64,000 nucleotides of DNA from an uncultured Oscillibacter sp. (GTDB taxonomy: Bacteria; Bacillota; Clostridia; Oscillospirales; Oscillospiraceae), in assembly GCA_910589315.1 (NCBI GenBank), contig CAJUTB010000009.1, positions 1 to 64,000 on the forward strand, in the 5' to 3' direction. The notes beneath the pieces were generated by a model. It saw only the letters and a program-made list of their open reading frames with translations, was not told the DNA's origin and ran no database searches. Shown here in pieces: positions 36,830 through 45,557 of this stretch (position 1 is the first letter of the stretch; each line of letters starts with the position of its first letter). A program made the translations under genes and the position numbers.

Positions 36830-37891
36830 TCACAGCCTCAGCTGCTCCATGATATCCTCCGACGGCGCGCCGCCGGGAATCGGTTTATTCAAATGCTGAT
36901 ACGCTTTCTGCGTCACGCAGCGGCCGCGGGGCGTCCGGGTCAAAAAGCCCAGCTGCATCAAGTACGGCTCATATACGTCCTCCAGCGTCACGGATTCCTC
37001 GCCAATGGTTGCCGCCAGGGTTTCCAAACCCACGGGGCCGCCGTTGTAGTTTTCGATAATGGCCTCCATCATCCGGCGGTCAATGGGGTCCAGGCCCAGG
37101 AAGTCCACCTCCAACGCGCACAGCGACTGGTCCGCAACCTCTTTTGTGATCACGCCGTCCGCCCGCACCTGGGCAAAATCCCGCACCCGGCGGAGCATCC
37201 GGTTTGCAATCCGGGGCGTGCCCCTGGAACGGCGGGCAATTTCATAGGCCCCCTCCGGCACGATGTCCACATTCAAAATCCCCGCGGACCGGGTGACAAT
37301 TTTCGACAGCTCCTCCGCCGTGTACAGTTCCAAACGCAGCGTCACGCCGAACCGGTCCCGCAGCGGCGCGGAAAGCTGTCCGGCCCGTGTGGTCGCGCCG
37401 ATGAGCGTGAACTTCGGCAAGTCCAGCCGGATGGAATTCGCCGACGGCCCCTTTCCTACGATGATGTCCAGCACATAATCTTCCATCGCCGGATAGAGAA
37501 TCTCCTCCACCGCTCGATTCAGGCGGTGGATTTCATCCACAAAAAGAATGTCGCCTTCGCTCAAATTTGTCAGCAACGCCGCCAGATCCCCCGGCTTCTC
37601 AATCGCAGGACCGGACGTAATGCGGATATTAACCCCCATCTCCTGGGCGATGATGCCCGAGAGGGTCGTTTTGCCCAAGCCCGGCGGGCCGTGTAGCAGC
37701 ACATGGTCCAAGGCTTCCTCCCGTTTCCGGGCGGCCTCTATAAAAATCGAAAGATTCTCCTTCGCCTTCTCCTGCCCGATATACTCCCGCAGCGTTTTCG
37801 GCCGGAGAGACCCTTCCTGAGCGTCCTCCTGAAGAAACGTCTTTGCGACGATTGGTTCTTCATAGATGTCGCTTCCAAAATCAATGCTCAA
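36830..37891 (-). CDS. ruvB: Holliday junction branch-migration ATPase RuvB
   Basis: 353 residues. Walker A GPPGLGKTT begins near residue 69; Walker B is ILFVDEIHRLNR; sensor 1 is IGATTRAGQLSAPLRDRFG; the C-terminal winged helix ends with LMQLGFLTRTPRGRCVT. The start is TTG (37889-37891) after GAGGGTGA. It is at the far end of a ruvC-ruvA cluster, separated by three unrelated genes. Confidence 0.96.
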   Translation of the reverse strand: MSIDFGSDIYEEPIVAKTFLQEDAQEGSLRPKTLREYIGQEKAKENLSIFIEAARKREEALDHVLLHGPPGLGKTTLSGIIAQEMGVNIRITSGPAIEKPGDLAALLTNLSEGDILFVDEIHRLNRAVEEILYPAMEDYVLDIIVGKGPSANSIRLDLPKFTLIGATTRAGQLSAPLRDRFGVTLRLELYTAEELSKIVTRSAGILNVDIVPEGAYEIARRSRGTPRIANRMLRRVRDFAQVRADGVITKEVADQSLCALEVDFLGLDPIDRRMMEAIIENYNGGPVGLETLAATIGEESVTLEDVYEPYLMQLGFLTRTPRGRCVTQKAYQHLNKPIPGGAPSEDIMEQLRL

Positions 37892-37918
37892 ACGTTCACC
37901 CTCTTTTCCCGGGAAATG

Positions 37919-38134
37919 TTACGAAACAAAAATTCCAACGATGATGGCGAGGACCGCCACGACCAGCAATGCGCCTGTGGCCGCCAGATACCGCTGGGCC
38001 ATGTTCTGGTAATGCTTCACGGTCTCCGGGTCCAGTCCCTGGCTCTTGTTCAGCAGACCGCAGTATTTCGCAAACTGCATCATTGTGATTACGCTGCCGA
38101 GAAACCCAATGGTGATGAATACAGACGGACTCAA
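37919..38134 (-). CDS. Small membrane protein, 71 residues
   Basis: Two hydrophobic segments (FITIGFLGSVITMMQFA; LAATGALLVVAVLAIIVGIF) separated by a polar loop. TTG start at 38132-38134 with AGGAGG ten bases upstream. No family recognised; it lies in the ruv gene string. Confidence 0.7.
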   Translation of the reverse strand: MSPSVFITIGFLGSVITMMQFAKYCGLLNKSQGLDPETVKHYQNMAQRYLAATGALLVVAVLAIIVGIFVS

Positions 38135-38165
38135 AATGCGGCTCCTCCTTTTTCACAAAACGGAC

Positions 38166-38498
38166 TCAAAGCCTTTCTGCAATCTCCTGGACCTTCTCTA
38201 AAAAGGCTTCCTCGCCCCAGGTGTTGATTTTGAAAAACACCGCCTGGCTGCCTCCAGCGGTAATGGCGGAAAGAAACAAGTCGTCCCCGTTTCCAACCAG
38301 CGTGACCGTCACGCTCAGACGGTTGCCGCCGGCGAAGCTGTACCGCTCGTAAACCCGGACCGTGCAGCGGAAATCTCCGGACACGTAGTCACTGCCGTCC
38401 TCCCAGCTGGCCGACGCGCTTCCATTCAGAATTCCATTGTGAAGCTGGGACAGCACGGTCCCAAAGTCTCCCCGGAATCTCCGCTCATACTTCGCCAT
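38166..38498 (-). CDS. DUF6054-type protein
   Basis: 110 residues: MAKYERRFRGDFGTVLSQLH, GILNGSASASWEDGSDYVSG, beta-rich thereafter, with a closing helix. It resembles the small DUF6054 family of Firmicutes, of unknown function. GGGAGGAAG precedes the ATG. It is 13 bases downstream of the Imm26 protein gene. Confidence 0.7.
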   Translation of the reverse strand: MAKYERRFRGDFGTVLSQLHNGILNGSASASWEDGSDYVSGDFRCTVRVYERYSFAGGNRLSVTVTLVGNGDDLFLSAITAGGSQAVFFKINTWGEEAFLEKVQEIAERL

Positions 38499-38511
38499 CT
38501 TCTTCCTCCCA

Positions 38512-39618
38512 TCACTTTTTGATATACAAATCCTCCACCAACAGGCTGAACTGCCTGCAAACCGCTTTCAGCTTGCGGGGATAGGCCCGCAGGTCCTCGC
38601 TCTGATTCCGCCAAAAGGCCCGGTTGTCTCCGGCGGCCATGCACTCCTCCAGCACCTCGCGGCTTTGAAGGGCGGGGACGGATATCGTATTGTTTCGGAA
38701 CGTCTCGCAGCCGGGCACAACCTCCACGCCTTCCAGCTCCCGGAAAATGCGGCCGCATTGAAAGTAAACCTTCCGTTTGCCCCGGTCCCGGGCGGAAACG
38801 CCGGTCCCATACATCACCGGGAAATCCAGTTCCTTTTGCTCCAAGGGCAGATTTCCAATAATCGGATATTCCCCGTAGTAAATCAAATCGTCCGCCATAA
38901 ACCTGGACGGCAGCATGGGCAGACCGCTTAATTCCTCAATGGAAACCGCGGGGTTATCGGTGATGATCTGGTAAACCGCCGTCACAAGAGGCTTGCCCAT
39001 CAGAATGTCCCAGAAGGGTTTTTTCTGCTTACGCATTTTCTCATAATCCAGAAGAACACGTCCATATCCATATTCCCGCCGCCCAATCTGGAAGCGGAAA
39101 AAATCTCCCTCTTTCGCCTTCTGATGCCGCCGTTTTTCCTCTATAAAATTTTTCAGCCTGTCCAGATCTTCGGGCGTGGTCTCCTGTTCCCATCGCTCCG
39201 CCCACCGCTGAAAATCTGCAAAGGTCTCCACCTTTACACCGTCCAGACCGGAACTATAAAAACACCGGGCCGTATCCGTATGCCACAGCTCCACCGCGCC
39301 GCTCTCCGCCGACCAGCTCAGCCGCATACCAAAGGAACGCCGCCCCCATCCAAGAGAGGTTGCCGACAGCTTCTTCGGCGCGCCCCGTCCGGTACGCGCA
39401 AGAAGTACGGTTCGATTTTCTATGGTTCGCTCCTCATAGTCCCGCTCTACATAAACCGCCGGTCCTTCCAGAATGGATTTGCGGATGATATCGCCGTCAA
39501 AGCACGCCCAGGTTTCCGCGTTTCCATTCTCCGGCCCCTTCAGACGCATCCATTCCCACTCCGGCTCTATCAATCCCAGGCCCATTGACGCCCGCTGTTC
39601 ATTTGTAAGAAGAAACAT
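38512..39618 (-). CDS. Imm26-domain protein with an unrecognised N-terminal half
   Basis: 368 residues. The N-terminal 160 have no family I recognise. From about residue 165 the sequence KAKEGDFFRFQIGRREYGYG then RVLLDYEKMRK matches the immunity-26 beta-barrel type. Imm26 proteins are predicted to protect against polymorphic toxins; none is found nearby. GAGGAGG precedes the ATG. It sits between ruvA and the DUF6054 gene. Confidence 0.7.
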   Translation of the reverse strand: MFLLTNEQRASMGLGLIEPEWEWMRLKGPENGNAETWACFDGDIIRKSILEGPAVYVERDYEERTIENRTVLLARTGRGAPKKLSATSLGWGRRSFGMRLSWSAESGAVELWHTDTARCFYSSGLDGVKVETFADFQRWAERWEQETTPEDLDRLKNFIEEKRRHQKAKEGDFFRFQIGRREYGYGRVLLDYEKMRKQKKPFWDILMGKPLVTAVYQIITDNPAVSIEELSGLPMLPSRFMADDLIYYGEYPIIGNLPLEQKELDFPVMYGTGVSARDRGKRKVYFQCGRIFRELEGVEVVPGCETFRNNTISVPALQSREVLEECMAAGDNRAFWRNQSEDLRAYPRKLKAVCRQFSLLVEDLYIKK

Positions 39619-39640
39619 GGACTCCTCCTCTATTATTTCC

Positions 39641-40249
39641 TTATGGCTTCGCCATACGTTTTAAGCCCTGCCGGATAATTTCCTCCAAGGGTAGATTCTC
39701 TACGTCCAAGCCTTTCAAAGCGACCGATACTTCCTGACTGGTATAGCCCAAAACAGCCAGGGCCTGTGCGGCCTCCGCCGCCTTGCTGGCAAACGCCGGC
39801 GCAGCAGGCGCGCCCTTTCCGCCGGAAAAATCCAGACCGCCCGCGGTCTCTTTCGCCACCTTGTCTTTCAGCTCCAATATGATTCGCTGGGCAATCTTCT
39901 TTCCCACTCCAGGCGCGACCGTCAAAGCCCGTTCGTCGCCGGTGACAATCGCCATCGCCAGACTCTCCGGCGTCCCTACGGACAAAATCGCCAGCGCAGC
40001 CTTTGGTCCAACCCCGGAAACGCTGATCAGCTGCCGGAAACTGTTCAGTTCGCTCCGAGTCGCAAAGCCGTAAAGATCAAACACGTCCTCTCCAACATTC
40101 AGATAGGTATACAGTTTGCCCGGCTTTCCCTTTTTCAGCTGCGACAGCGTTTGATTTGTTGTCTTGCAGGCGTAGCCGACGCCGCCGCAGTCAATCACCG
40201 CCAGATACGGCAGAAGCTCCGCCACAGTCCCGCTCACATAGTAAAACAT
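39641..40249 (-). CDS. ruvA: Holliday junction DNA-binding protein RuvA
   Basis: 202 residues. The N-terminal OB fold (MFYYVSGTVAEL, VGYACKTTNQTL), two helix-hairpin-helix motifs (ISVSGVGPKAALAIL; VAPGVGKKIAQRIILELK) and the C-terminal RuvB-binding domain (AAQALAVLGYTSQEV) are all present. The ATG at 40247-40249 follows AGAGGAC. It lies 17 bases after ruvC. Confidence 0.96.
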   Translation of the reverse strand: MFYYVSGTVAELLPYLAVIDCGGVGYACKTTNQTLSQLKKGKPGKLYTYLNVGEDVFDLYGFATRSELNSFRQLISVSGVGPKAALAILSVGTPESLAMAIVTGDERALTVAPGVGKKIAQRIILELKDKVAKETAGGLDFSGGKGAPAAPAFASKAAEAAQALAVLGYTSQEVSVALKGLDVENLPLEEIIRQGLKRMAKP

Positions 40250-40266
40250 AACGCATTGTCCTCTTT

Positions 40267-40776
40267 TCAGATGGTCTCCCGCACGGTCCCCGCCTGCGGC
40301 AGCCGGGAGGTAAAGCTCCGGGCATGGCAAAGGGCCAGCCCCAGGGCATCGGCGGCGTCGTCGGGGCGGGGAATGGATTCCAGTTTCAGCAGCCGCCGGG
40401 TCATATCCATCACCTGCCGTTTTTCCGCTTTCCCGTAGCCCGTGACCGCCAGCTTCACCTGGGACGGCGTGTACTCATATAAGGGAACGCCGCATTTTTC
40501 AGCGGCGTATAAAAGAACGCCCCGTCCATGCGCTACGGCGATGCCGGTGGTGATGTTCGTATTAAAAAAAAGTTCCTCAATGGAGATCACGGAGGGCTTC
40601 AGCTGTGTGATCAGCTCCTCCATATCCGTGCCCAGCTGGTAAAGGCGGCGGCTGAGCGGAAGACCCGCCGGAGTGGTAATCGTACCGTAGGTCCGCATAT
40701 GTACCTGTCCCCGCACCGCTTCGATCAATCCAAAGCCGACCGTGGCATAGCCGGGGTCGATTCCTAAAATACGCAT
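40267..40776 (-). CDS. ruvC: Holliday junction endonuclease RuvC
   Basis: 169 residues. The four catalytic acids are visible: Asp in MRILGIDPG, Glu in SIEELFFNTN, and the two Asps in PRPDDAADALGLALCHA. The start is one of two adjacent ATGs (40779 or 40776); the second gives the family start MRILGIDPG and the better spacing from GGAAGGA. It resolves Holliday junctions with RuvAB. Confidence 0.96.
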   Translation of the reverse strand: MRILGIDPGYATVGFGLIEAVRGQVHMRTYGTITTPAGLPLSRRLYQLGTDMEELITQLKPSVISIEELFFNTNITTGIAVAHGRGVLLYAAEKCGVPLYEYTPSQVKLAVTGYGKAEKRQVMDMTRRLLKLESIPRPDDAADALGLALCHARSFTSRLPQAGTVRETI

Positions 40777-40807
40777 CATCAAATCCTTCCAATTTACACT
40801 CCTTTTC

Positions 40808-40836
40808 AGTATAACAAATTTACAAGCGAAGTGCAA
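40808..40836 (-). promoter_or_regulatory. Promoter of ruvC
   Basis: Minus strand: TTGCAC (40831-40836), 17 bp, TATACT (40808-40813). The rest of the gap to rex, 40837-41123, holds only the rex promoter and AT-rich sequence; I see no gene. Confidence 0.7.
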
Positions 40837-41014
40837 CAGGGAAAACGATTTGCTGGAGAATCATTTTTCACAATCCAGGCGAAAAACCGGAAAAGGCCCC
40901 CAAAACCCCCATGATTTCGATGGCGCAGGGCTTTGTTTTCCGTATTGTGGAATGAGAAAAATTGTAAATCTTTTCAAAAAATAAAAAGTTTTATGAAAAG
41001 GATGTACAAACAAA

Positions 41015-41043
41015 TTGACAAGCTCCCGCTTTTGGGCTAAACT
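41015..41043 (+). promoter_or_regulatory. Promoter of rex
   Basis: Consensus TTGACA (41015-41020), 17 bp, TAAACT (41038-41043). A TTGTAAATCTTTTCAA stretch just upstream (about 40963) could be a diverged Rex box, but the match is weak. Confidence 0.7.
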
Positions 41044-41123
41044 AATAGGAATTGATAAAATCATCCGATTTTCTTCAATCGCCACCGTTTTGAAGACTTT
41101 TCACGCAATAGGAGTGAAGCATT

Positions 41124-41753
41124 TTGAAAAAGGAAAATATATCCGACGCGGTGATTCGGCGGCTTCCGCGCTACTACCGCCAACTTACGGAGCTCTGCGC
41201 CCGGGGCGTCGTGCGAATTTCCTCCCACTCGCTGGGACAGGAAATGAACATCACCGCTTCCCAGATCCGGCAGGATTTGAGCTGCTTCGGAGAGTTCGGG
41301 CAGCAGGGTTACGGCTACAACGCCGAGGAGCTTCGCGCCGAGATTGGGCATATCCTGGGCGTGGACAAAAACCATCACCTCATCATGATCGGCGTGGGCA
41401 ACCTGGGCCGGGCCCTGCTGCACAACTTTCCCTTTTCCCAAACCGGCTTCTCCGCCGACGCCGCCTTCGACATCTCTCCCGCCGCCATCGGCACCTCCAT
41501 TAACGGCGTCCCCATTTACTCCATGGAAGCCCTGGAGGGCTACATCCGCTCCCACAGCGTGGATGTCGTTGTCCTGACCGTCCCCCAGTCCATTGCACAG
41601 GAAACCGCTGACCGGCTGGTCCGGCTGGGCGTGCGGGGTTTTTGGAATTTTACCAACGTTGAACTTTCCAGCTCCGTACCCGAAGTGCAGTTTGAAAACA
41701 TCCACTTTGCGGACAGCCTGCTGACCCTCAGCTACCGCATTGCGAACCGCTGA
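41124..41753 (+). CDS. rex: Redox-sensing transcriptional repressor Rex
   Basis: 209 residues. The winged-helix half has LPRYYRQLTELCARGVVRIS then SHSLGQEMNITASQIRQDLS; the Rossmann half has LIMIGVGNLGRALL for NAD(H) binding. Rex represses fermentation and respiration genes when NADH/NAD is low. It starts at TTG 41124 with AGGAGTG eight bases upstream. The SLH protein follows 22 bases later, likely in the same transcript. Confidence 0.95.
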   Translation: MKKENISDAVIRRLPRYYRQLTELCARGVVRISSHSLGQEMNITASQIRQDLSCFGEFGQQGYGYNAEELRAEIGHILGVDKNHHLIMIGVGNLGRALLHNFPFSQTGFSADAAFDISPAAIGTSINGVPIYSMEALEGYIRSHSVDVVVLTVPQSIAQETADRLVRLGVRGFWNFTNVELSSSVPEVQFENIHFADSLLTLSYRIANR

Positions 41754-41775
41754 CGCCGGAGAAAGGGCCTGATCA

Positions 41776-42867
41776 ATGCGAAAAAAATCGCTTTTTCTGT
41801 TCCCGCTGTGCATTCTGCTCCTGGGGTTCGTCTGGGCCTTTGCCGCCGGAGATACGGCGGACCCCCTGGCAACCCTCTCCTACCTCCGCGGCGTCTTTAC
41901 CAACACCGTAGACGCCAAAGTTGACCAGCGTTTGGACGCCGCCGGGCTGGGGAGCAATTTTGAGGAAAACATTCCCTCCCCGCCGGTTGACAGCGGCGTT
42001 TCCGCCTGGACCGAAGCGCGGCTGAAACAAGACGACCTGCTGCAAGGGTCTACCGGCGACAGCGTTCTGCTTCTGGCCGGAGACGGGCGGGTCTCCTACG
42101 CCTCCGGCGCGGTGGTGGACGTATCGGCGGGGGCCGTCGTGCCAAGCGGAAGCGCGTTGGCGGTCAATCACCGTTATCTCGTCGCGGAGGATACCGCCGC
42201 CAATTTTACCGTTACCAGCAAAACCGCGGTGGTGGATTATCAGGGCGGCTGCTCCTTTCAATATTCCAATACCATTGATTACAACGCCATTACCTCCGCA
42301 CTGAAAACCCTGCACCTGTTCCAGGGCAGTTTTACCGGATATGGCCAGGGGTTCGATCTGGAACGCACGCCCACCCGCTTGCAGGCGTTGATTATGTTTA
42401 TCCGCGTTCTGGGCGAGGAGGACGACGCCCTTTCCTGGAGCGGCTCGCTGCCCTTTGCCGACATTCAGCCCGGCACCCAGGCGGAACGTTACGTCGGCTA
42501 CGCCTTTGAGCGCGGTTATACCAACGGCTACAACGCCACGCAGTTCCGGCCCTCCGACCCGGTGAACGCGCGGCAGTACACCGAATTCCTCTTGCGGGCC
42601 ATGGGATACAGCTCCGCCGGCAACACAAATCTTTCCGACACCCTTTTCCGGGCGCAGGAAGCGGGACTGCTTACGCTTGGCGAAGTATCCATGCTGCAAA
42701 CGGGAACATTCCTGCGGGCCGAATTGGTATACGTCTCTTACTACGCTTTGGATGCGCTTCTTGCGGACAGTAACCGGACTTTGGGAGAATCCTTGCTGGA
42801 CAAGGGCGTTTTTTATCTGCAGGAATGGGAGGATGCCGCCGCACTTGTGACCAGCTGGAGGCTGTGA
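41776..42867 (+). CDS. Secreted S-layer-homology-domain protein
   Basis: 363 residues with a signal peptide (KKSLFLFPLCILLLGFVWAFA). Residues about 90-165 have a beta-like domain. SLH-type repeats follow: TALKTLHLFQGSF-type LHLFQGSFTGYGQG then RLQALIMFIRVLGEE, and LPFADIQPGTQAERYVGYAF then GYNATQFRPSDPVNARQYTE. SLH repeats usually hold proteins to cell-wall polymers. It follows rex closely. Function unknown; a second such protein occurs at 56268. Confidence 0.8.
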   Translation: MRKKSLFLFPLCILLLGFVWAFAAGDTADPLATLSYLRGVFTNTVDAKVDQRLDAAGLGSNFEENIPSPPVDSGVSAWTEARLKQDDLLQGSTGDSVLLLAGDGRVSYASGAVVDVSAGAVVPSGSALAVNHRYLVAEDTAANFTVTSKTAVVDYQGGCSFQYSNTIDYNAITSALKTLHLFQGSFTGYGQGFDLERTPTRLQALIMFIRVLGEEDDALSWSGSLPFADIQPGTQAERYVGYAFERGYTNGYNATQFRPSDPVNARQYTEFLLRAMGYSSAGNTNLSDTLFRAQEAGLLTLGEVSMLQTGTFLRAELVYVSYYALDALLADSNRTLGESLLDKGVFYLQEWEDAAALVTSWRL

Positions 42868-42900
42868 GAAAAAATTTCGGCCCTGCGCGTCCAATTTGGA

Positions 42901-42926
42901 ACCGCCTGCCTGGGATGGCATATGAT
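42901..42926 (+). promoter_or_regulatory. Sigma-K-like promoter before the Cys-rich gene
   Basis: AC (42901-42902), 16 bp, CATATGAT (42919-42926), matching AC-N16/17-CATANNNT. TATGAT could alternatively be a sigma-A -10, with TTGGAA 19 bp upstream. It lies about 48 bases before the ATG. Confidence 0.4.
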
Positions 42927-42974
42927 GAACTGAGGCCAATCCAAACGGCCTACATCTCGTAGGAGGTCCCAATT

Positions 42975-43172
42975 ATGTGCAATAACGGCTTTGGCGGCGG
43001 CAACTGCTGCTGGATCATCATCCTGCTCATCATCATTTGGTGCTGCTGCGGCAACAACAGCTGGGGCGGCAACAACTGCGGTTGCGGCTGCGGCTGCAAC
43101 AACGGCTGCGGCGGCAATGGCTGCGGCTGTGGCTGCAACTGCGGCTGCAACAACCCCGCTCCCTGCTGCTGA
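42975..43172 (+). CDS. Very Cys/Gly/Asn-rich 65-residue protein
   Basis: 18 of 65 residues are Cys. Order: MCNNGFGGGNCC, a hydrophobic stretch WIIILLIIIW, CCC, then CGCGCGC and CGCGCNCGC runs separated by Gly/Asn, ending PAPCC. TAGGAGG precedes the ATG, so translation is likely. The hydrophobic stretch could insert in a membrane. Composition suggests a spore coat/crust protein cross-linked by disulfides, or a metal sink; the sigma-K-like promoter would agree with the first. No family recognised. Confidence 0.75.
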   Translation: MCNNGFGGGNCCWIIILLIIIWCCCGNNSWGGNNCGCGCGCNNGCGGNGCGCGCNCGCNNPAPCC

Positions 43173-43189
43173 TTCTCCAAGTGTACAAA

Positions 43190-43227
43190 GAACGCCCCGG
43201 GTCCTTTGGGACCCGGGGCGTTCCCTT
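43190..43227. terminator. Bidirectional terminator
   Basis: GAACGCCCCGGGTCC (43190-43204), four-base loop, GGACCCGGGGCGTTC (43209-43223): a 15-bp perfect stem between convergent genes. Confidence 0.85.
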
Positions 43228-43232
43228 ATTGG

Positions 43233-43760
43233 TCACGCTTTTCCTTTGGGAAGGCTCTCCATCATCTTTGCCCCCGCCCAACCGACGGCGGCTCCAAGAA
43301 GTATGCCGCCCAGTACGTCGCTGGGCCAGTGAACATATAAGTATAACCGGGAAAAGGCCATGACCGCCGCCAACGCCAGCGCAGGTTTCCACAACGGACT
43401 TCCGCACCCTTTCAGCGCAAACACCACCGCAAACGATGCCGCCGTATGGCCGGAGGGGAACGATGCGTCCCCCGGCGGCGGCACCAGCAGCGGCAGTTCC
43501 GGATGCAGCAAAAACGGACGGCCGCGGTTAATCAGAGGCTTCAGCAAAATGTTGCAGGCAACCAGGTCCAGGATTAACGCGCAGGAAACTGCGGCTCCCT
43601 GCCGGCGGCAGCTTCGAACGACCAGCAGAACCGCCGCCAGGACAATCCATATTTCCCCATGGTCCCCCAGGCGGCTGATGAAAGTCAGCGCAGTGTCCAA
43701 CGCTTCACAGCGAAAATGGGTCTGTATCCAATCCAGAATCATCAATTCTGCCGTCTGCAT
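43233..43760 (-). CDS. PAP2-family membrane phosphatase
   Basis: 175 residues, about five membrane segments. The three phosphatase motifs are KPLINRGRPF, PSGHTAASF and SRLYLYVHWPSDVLGG, with the catalytic His pair. It probably dephosphorylates undecaprenyl pyrophosphate or another lipid phosphate. AAAGGAG precedes the ATG. Confidence 0.9.
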   Translation of the reverse strand: MQTAELMILDWIQTHFRCEALDTALTFISRLGDHGEIWIVLAAVLLVVRSCRRQGAAVSCALILDLVACNILLKPLINRGRPFLLHPELPLLVPPPGDASFPSGHTAASFAVVFALKGCGSPLWKPALALAAVMAFSRLYLYVHWPSDVLGGILLGAAVGWAGAKMMESLPKGKA

Positions 43761-43775
43761 CCCATCGGCTCCTTT

Positions 43776-44372
43776 CTACGCTTCAGACTGCGGCCCAGGG
43801 GGGAAAGCGGAGAGTTTTGCATTCAGCTTGGCATAAATCCGCTCGCGGAACCACGGCTCGGTTGACGCCGCCACGCCTTCCTCCAGACCAAACCAGCCTA
43901 CGCGGCTGTTTTCGTCCGGCTTGCAGCGTATGGGGAGTTCCGGGCCGGCTTCCAGCAAAAAGGTAACGTTCAAATGTAAATGGGAGGAAACGTATGCGCC
44001 GCGCTTTTCGTGGCCGTCCACTGTCAGAATTTCCAGGGAATAAATCTCTGGGGAAACCACACGCACCGCTTTCAGACCGCTTTCTTCCTGAACTTCCCGC
44101 AATGCCACGGACAGCAGATCCCGCTCGCCGTCGGCGTGGCCGCCCAGCCACGCCCAGGAGTCGTAAAGGTTGTGATACGCCAAGAGAACCTGCCGCCGGT
44201 TCGGGCTGACCACCCACGCGGAAGCCGTCAAGTGGGCCGACGGGTTTTTCCGTGTATACAGTTCCTCGCCGCTAGACAAACGCCGCAGGAGTTCAGCACG
44301 GTCCTGCTCCTCTTGGGGGTTCCAGGGCTGAAACTGCCGGATTTGTTCTATAATATCCATCTTTTCCCTCAT
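43776..44372 (-). CDS. Nudix hydrolase
   Basis: 198 residues. The Nudix box is GGHADGERDLLSVALREVQE then ESGL, matching GX5EX7REUXEEXGU. It may hydrolyse nucleoside diphosphate derivatives; the substrate is unknown. Its ATG overlaps the mnmA stop (ATGA), so the two are translationally coupled. Confidence 0.9.
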   Translation of the reverse strand: MREKMDIIEQIRQFQPWNPQEEQDRAELLRRLSSGEELYTRKNPSAHLTASAWVVSPNRRQVLLAYHNLYDSWAWLGGHADGERDLLSVALREVQEESGLKAVRVVSPEIYSLEILTVDGHEKRGAYVSSHLHLNVTFLLEAGPELPIRCKPDENSRVGWFGLEEGVAASTEPWFRERIYAKLNAKLSAFPPGPQSEA

Positions 44373-45421
44373 TCTGTTCCTGTGATTGTCCCGCCGCCAA
44401 CAACCAGATCGCCTTTGTACAGAACGACGGCCTGTCCCACTGTCACCGCCCGCTGGGGTTCCGCAAATACCAGACGAAGACGGTTCCCCTCCAAGGGATA
44501 CGCCGTGGCGCGCTGCTCCTTCTGGCGGTATCGCGTTTTCGCCGTAACTTCCAGAGGCCCGTCCGGCACTTCAAAGGGAATCCAATTCACATCCTCCGCA
44601 AAAACAGTCTTTGTAAACAGAACGCTTTCCGGGCCAACGGTCACGGTATTCTCCGTCATGCTCTTGCCGCAGACGTAGACCGGCGCGCCCATGGCAAGGT
44701 TTAAGCCTTTACGCTGTCCCAAGGTATAACGCACCGCGCCCCGGTGCCGCCCGATTGTACGGCCTTCCAAATCCAGAAAATCTCCTGGCGGATACGGCTT
44801 GCCGGTATAGGATTCCATAAAGGCGCAGTAATCGCCGTCGGGCACAAAGCAGATGTCCTGGCTCTCCTGCTTCTCTGCGTTCGAAAAGCCCAGACGCTCC
44901 GCAATTGCCCGCACCTCCCGCTTTTCCATGCCGCCCAGCGGAAACTGGATATGTGCCAGCTGCGTCTGAGTCAACATATATAGGACATAACTCTGGTCCT
45001 TTTCCGTATGCAACGCTTTTTTCAGCACATACCGCTTTGACGCTTCGTCGTATGCAATGCGGGCGTAATGGCCTGTGACAACGTATTCCAGGCCCTTGTC
45101 TGCCGCCGCTTGCAGCATTTTACCAAATTTCATTTGACGGTTGCAGTCGATACAGGGGTTAGGCGTCCCGCCTGCCTCGTAAACGCGGATGAATTTGTCA
45201 ATCACCTGCTCTCGAAACGCTTCGGAGTAGGGCAAAACCGTAAAAGGTATTCCGATTTGCTCCGCCAGCGTCCGGGCGTCCGCCAGGTCCGCGCCGTCAT
45301 GCAGCTCCATGGACGCGCCCTCGCAGCGGTATCCCGCTTCCAGCATCAAATGCGCCGCTACGGAGCTGTCTACCCCGCCGCTCATGGCGATTAAAGCGCT
45401 CTTTTCTCTTGTCTCCGGCAT
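44369..45421 (-). CDS. mnmA: tRNA-specific 2-thiouridylase
   Basis: 350 residues; thiolates U34 of Lys, Glu and Gln tRNAs. The PP-loop is AMSGGVDSSVAAHLM; catalytic Cys residues are in GGTPNPCIDCNRQMKF and ESQDICFVPDGDY. AGGAGG precedes the ATG. It is upstream of, and overlaps, the nudix gene. The sulfur donor gene is not in the window. Confidence 0.95.
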   Translation of the reverse strand: MPETREKSALIAMSGGVDSSVAAHLMLEAGYRCEGASMELHDGADLADARTLAEQIGIPFTVLPYSEAFREQVIDKFIRVYEAGGTPNPCIDCNRQMKFGKMLQAAADKGLEYVVTGHYARIAYDEASKRYVLKKALHTEKDQSYVLYMLTQTQLAHIQFPLGGMEKREVRAIAERLGFSNAEKQESQDICFVPDGDYCAFMESYTGKPYPPGDFLDLEGRTIGRHRGAVRYTLGQRKGLNLAMGAPVYVCGKSMTENTVTVGPESVLFTKTVFAEDVNWIPFEVPDGPLEVTAKTRYRQKEQRATAYPLEGNRLRLVFAEPQRAVTVGQAVVLYKGDLVVGGGTITGTE

Positions 45422-45476
45422 GGTTCCTCCTGTCTCTCCCGCCCCTCCGGCGGGTTTCGTAATTTTTCACCTGATC

Positions 45477-45505
45477 TTGAATTTTCATTTTCCATTTGCT
45501 ACAAT
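45477..45505 (+). promoter_or_regulatory. Promoter of the DUF4253 gene
   Basis: TTGAAT (45477-45482), 17 bp, TACAAT (45500-45505). Confidence 0.65.
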
Positions 45506-45557
45506 GAATGTAAGTGTTTATTATAGCCGTTTCTTCCCGCTTTTTCAAGGAGAAAAG

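Noticed and set aside
40960..40980. Rex operator upstream of rex
   Set aside because: The TTGTAAATCTTTTCAA stretch is too far from the usual TTGTTAANNNNTTAACAA to call.
43033..43407. ORFs opposite or shifted from the Cys-rich gene
   Set aside because: Their repeats (Arg/Ser or Gln/Pro runs) are only frame-shifted readings of the GGC/TGC repeat DNA.
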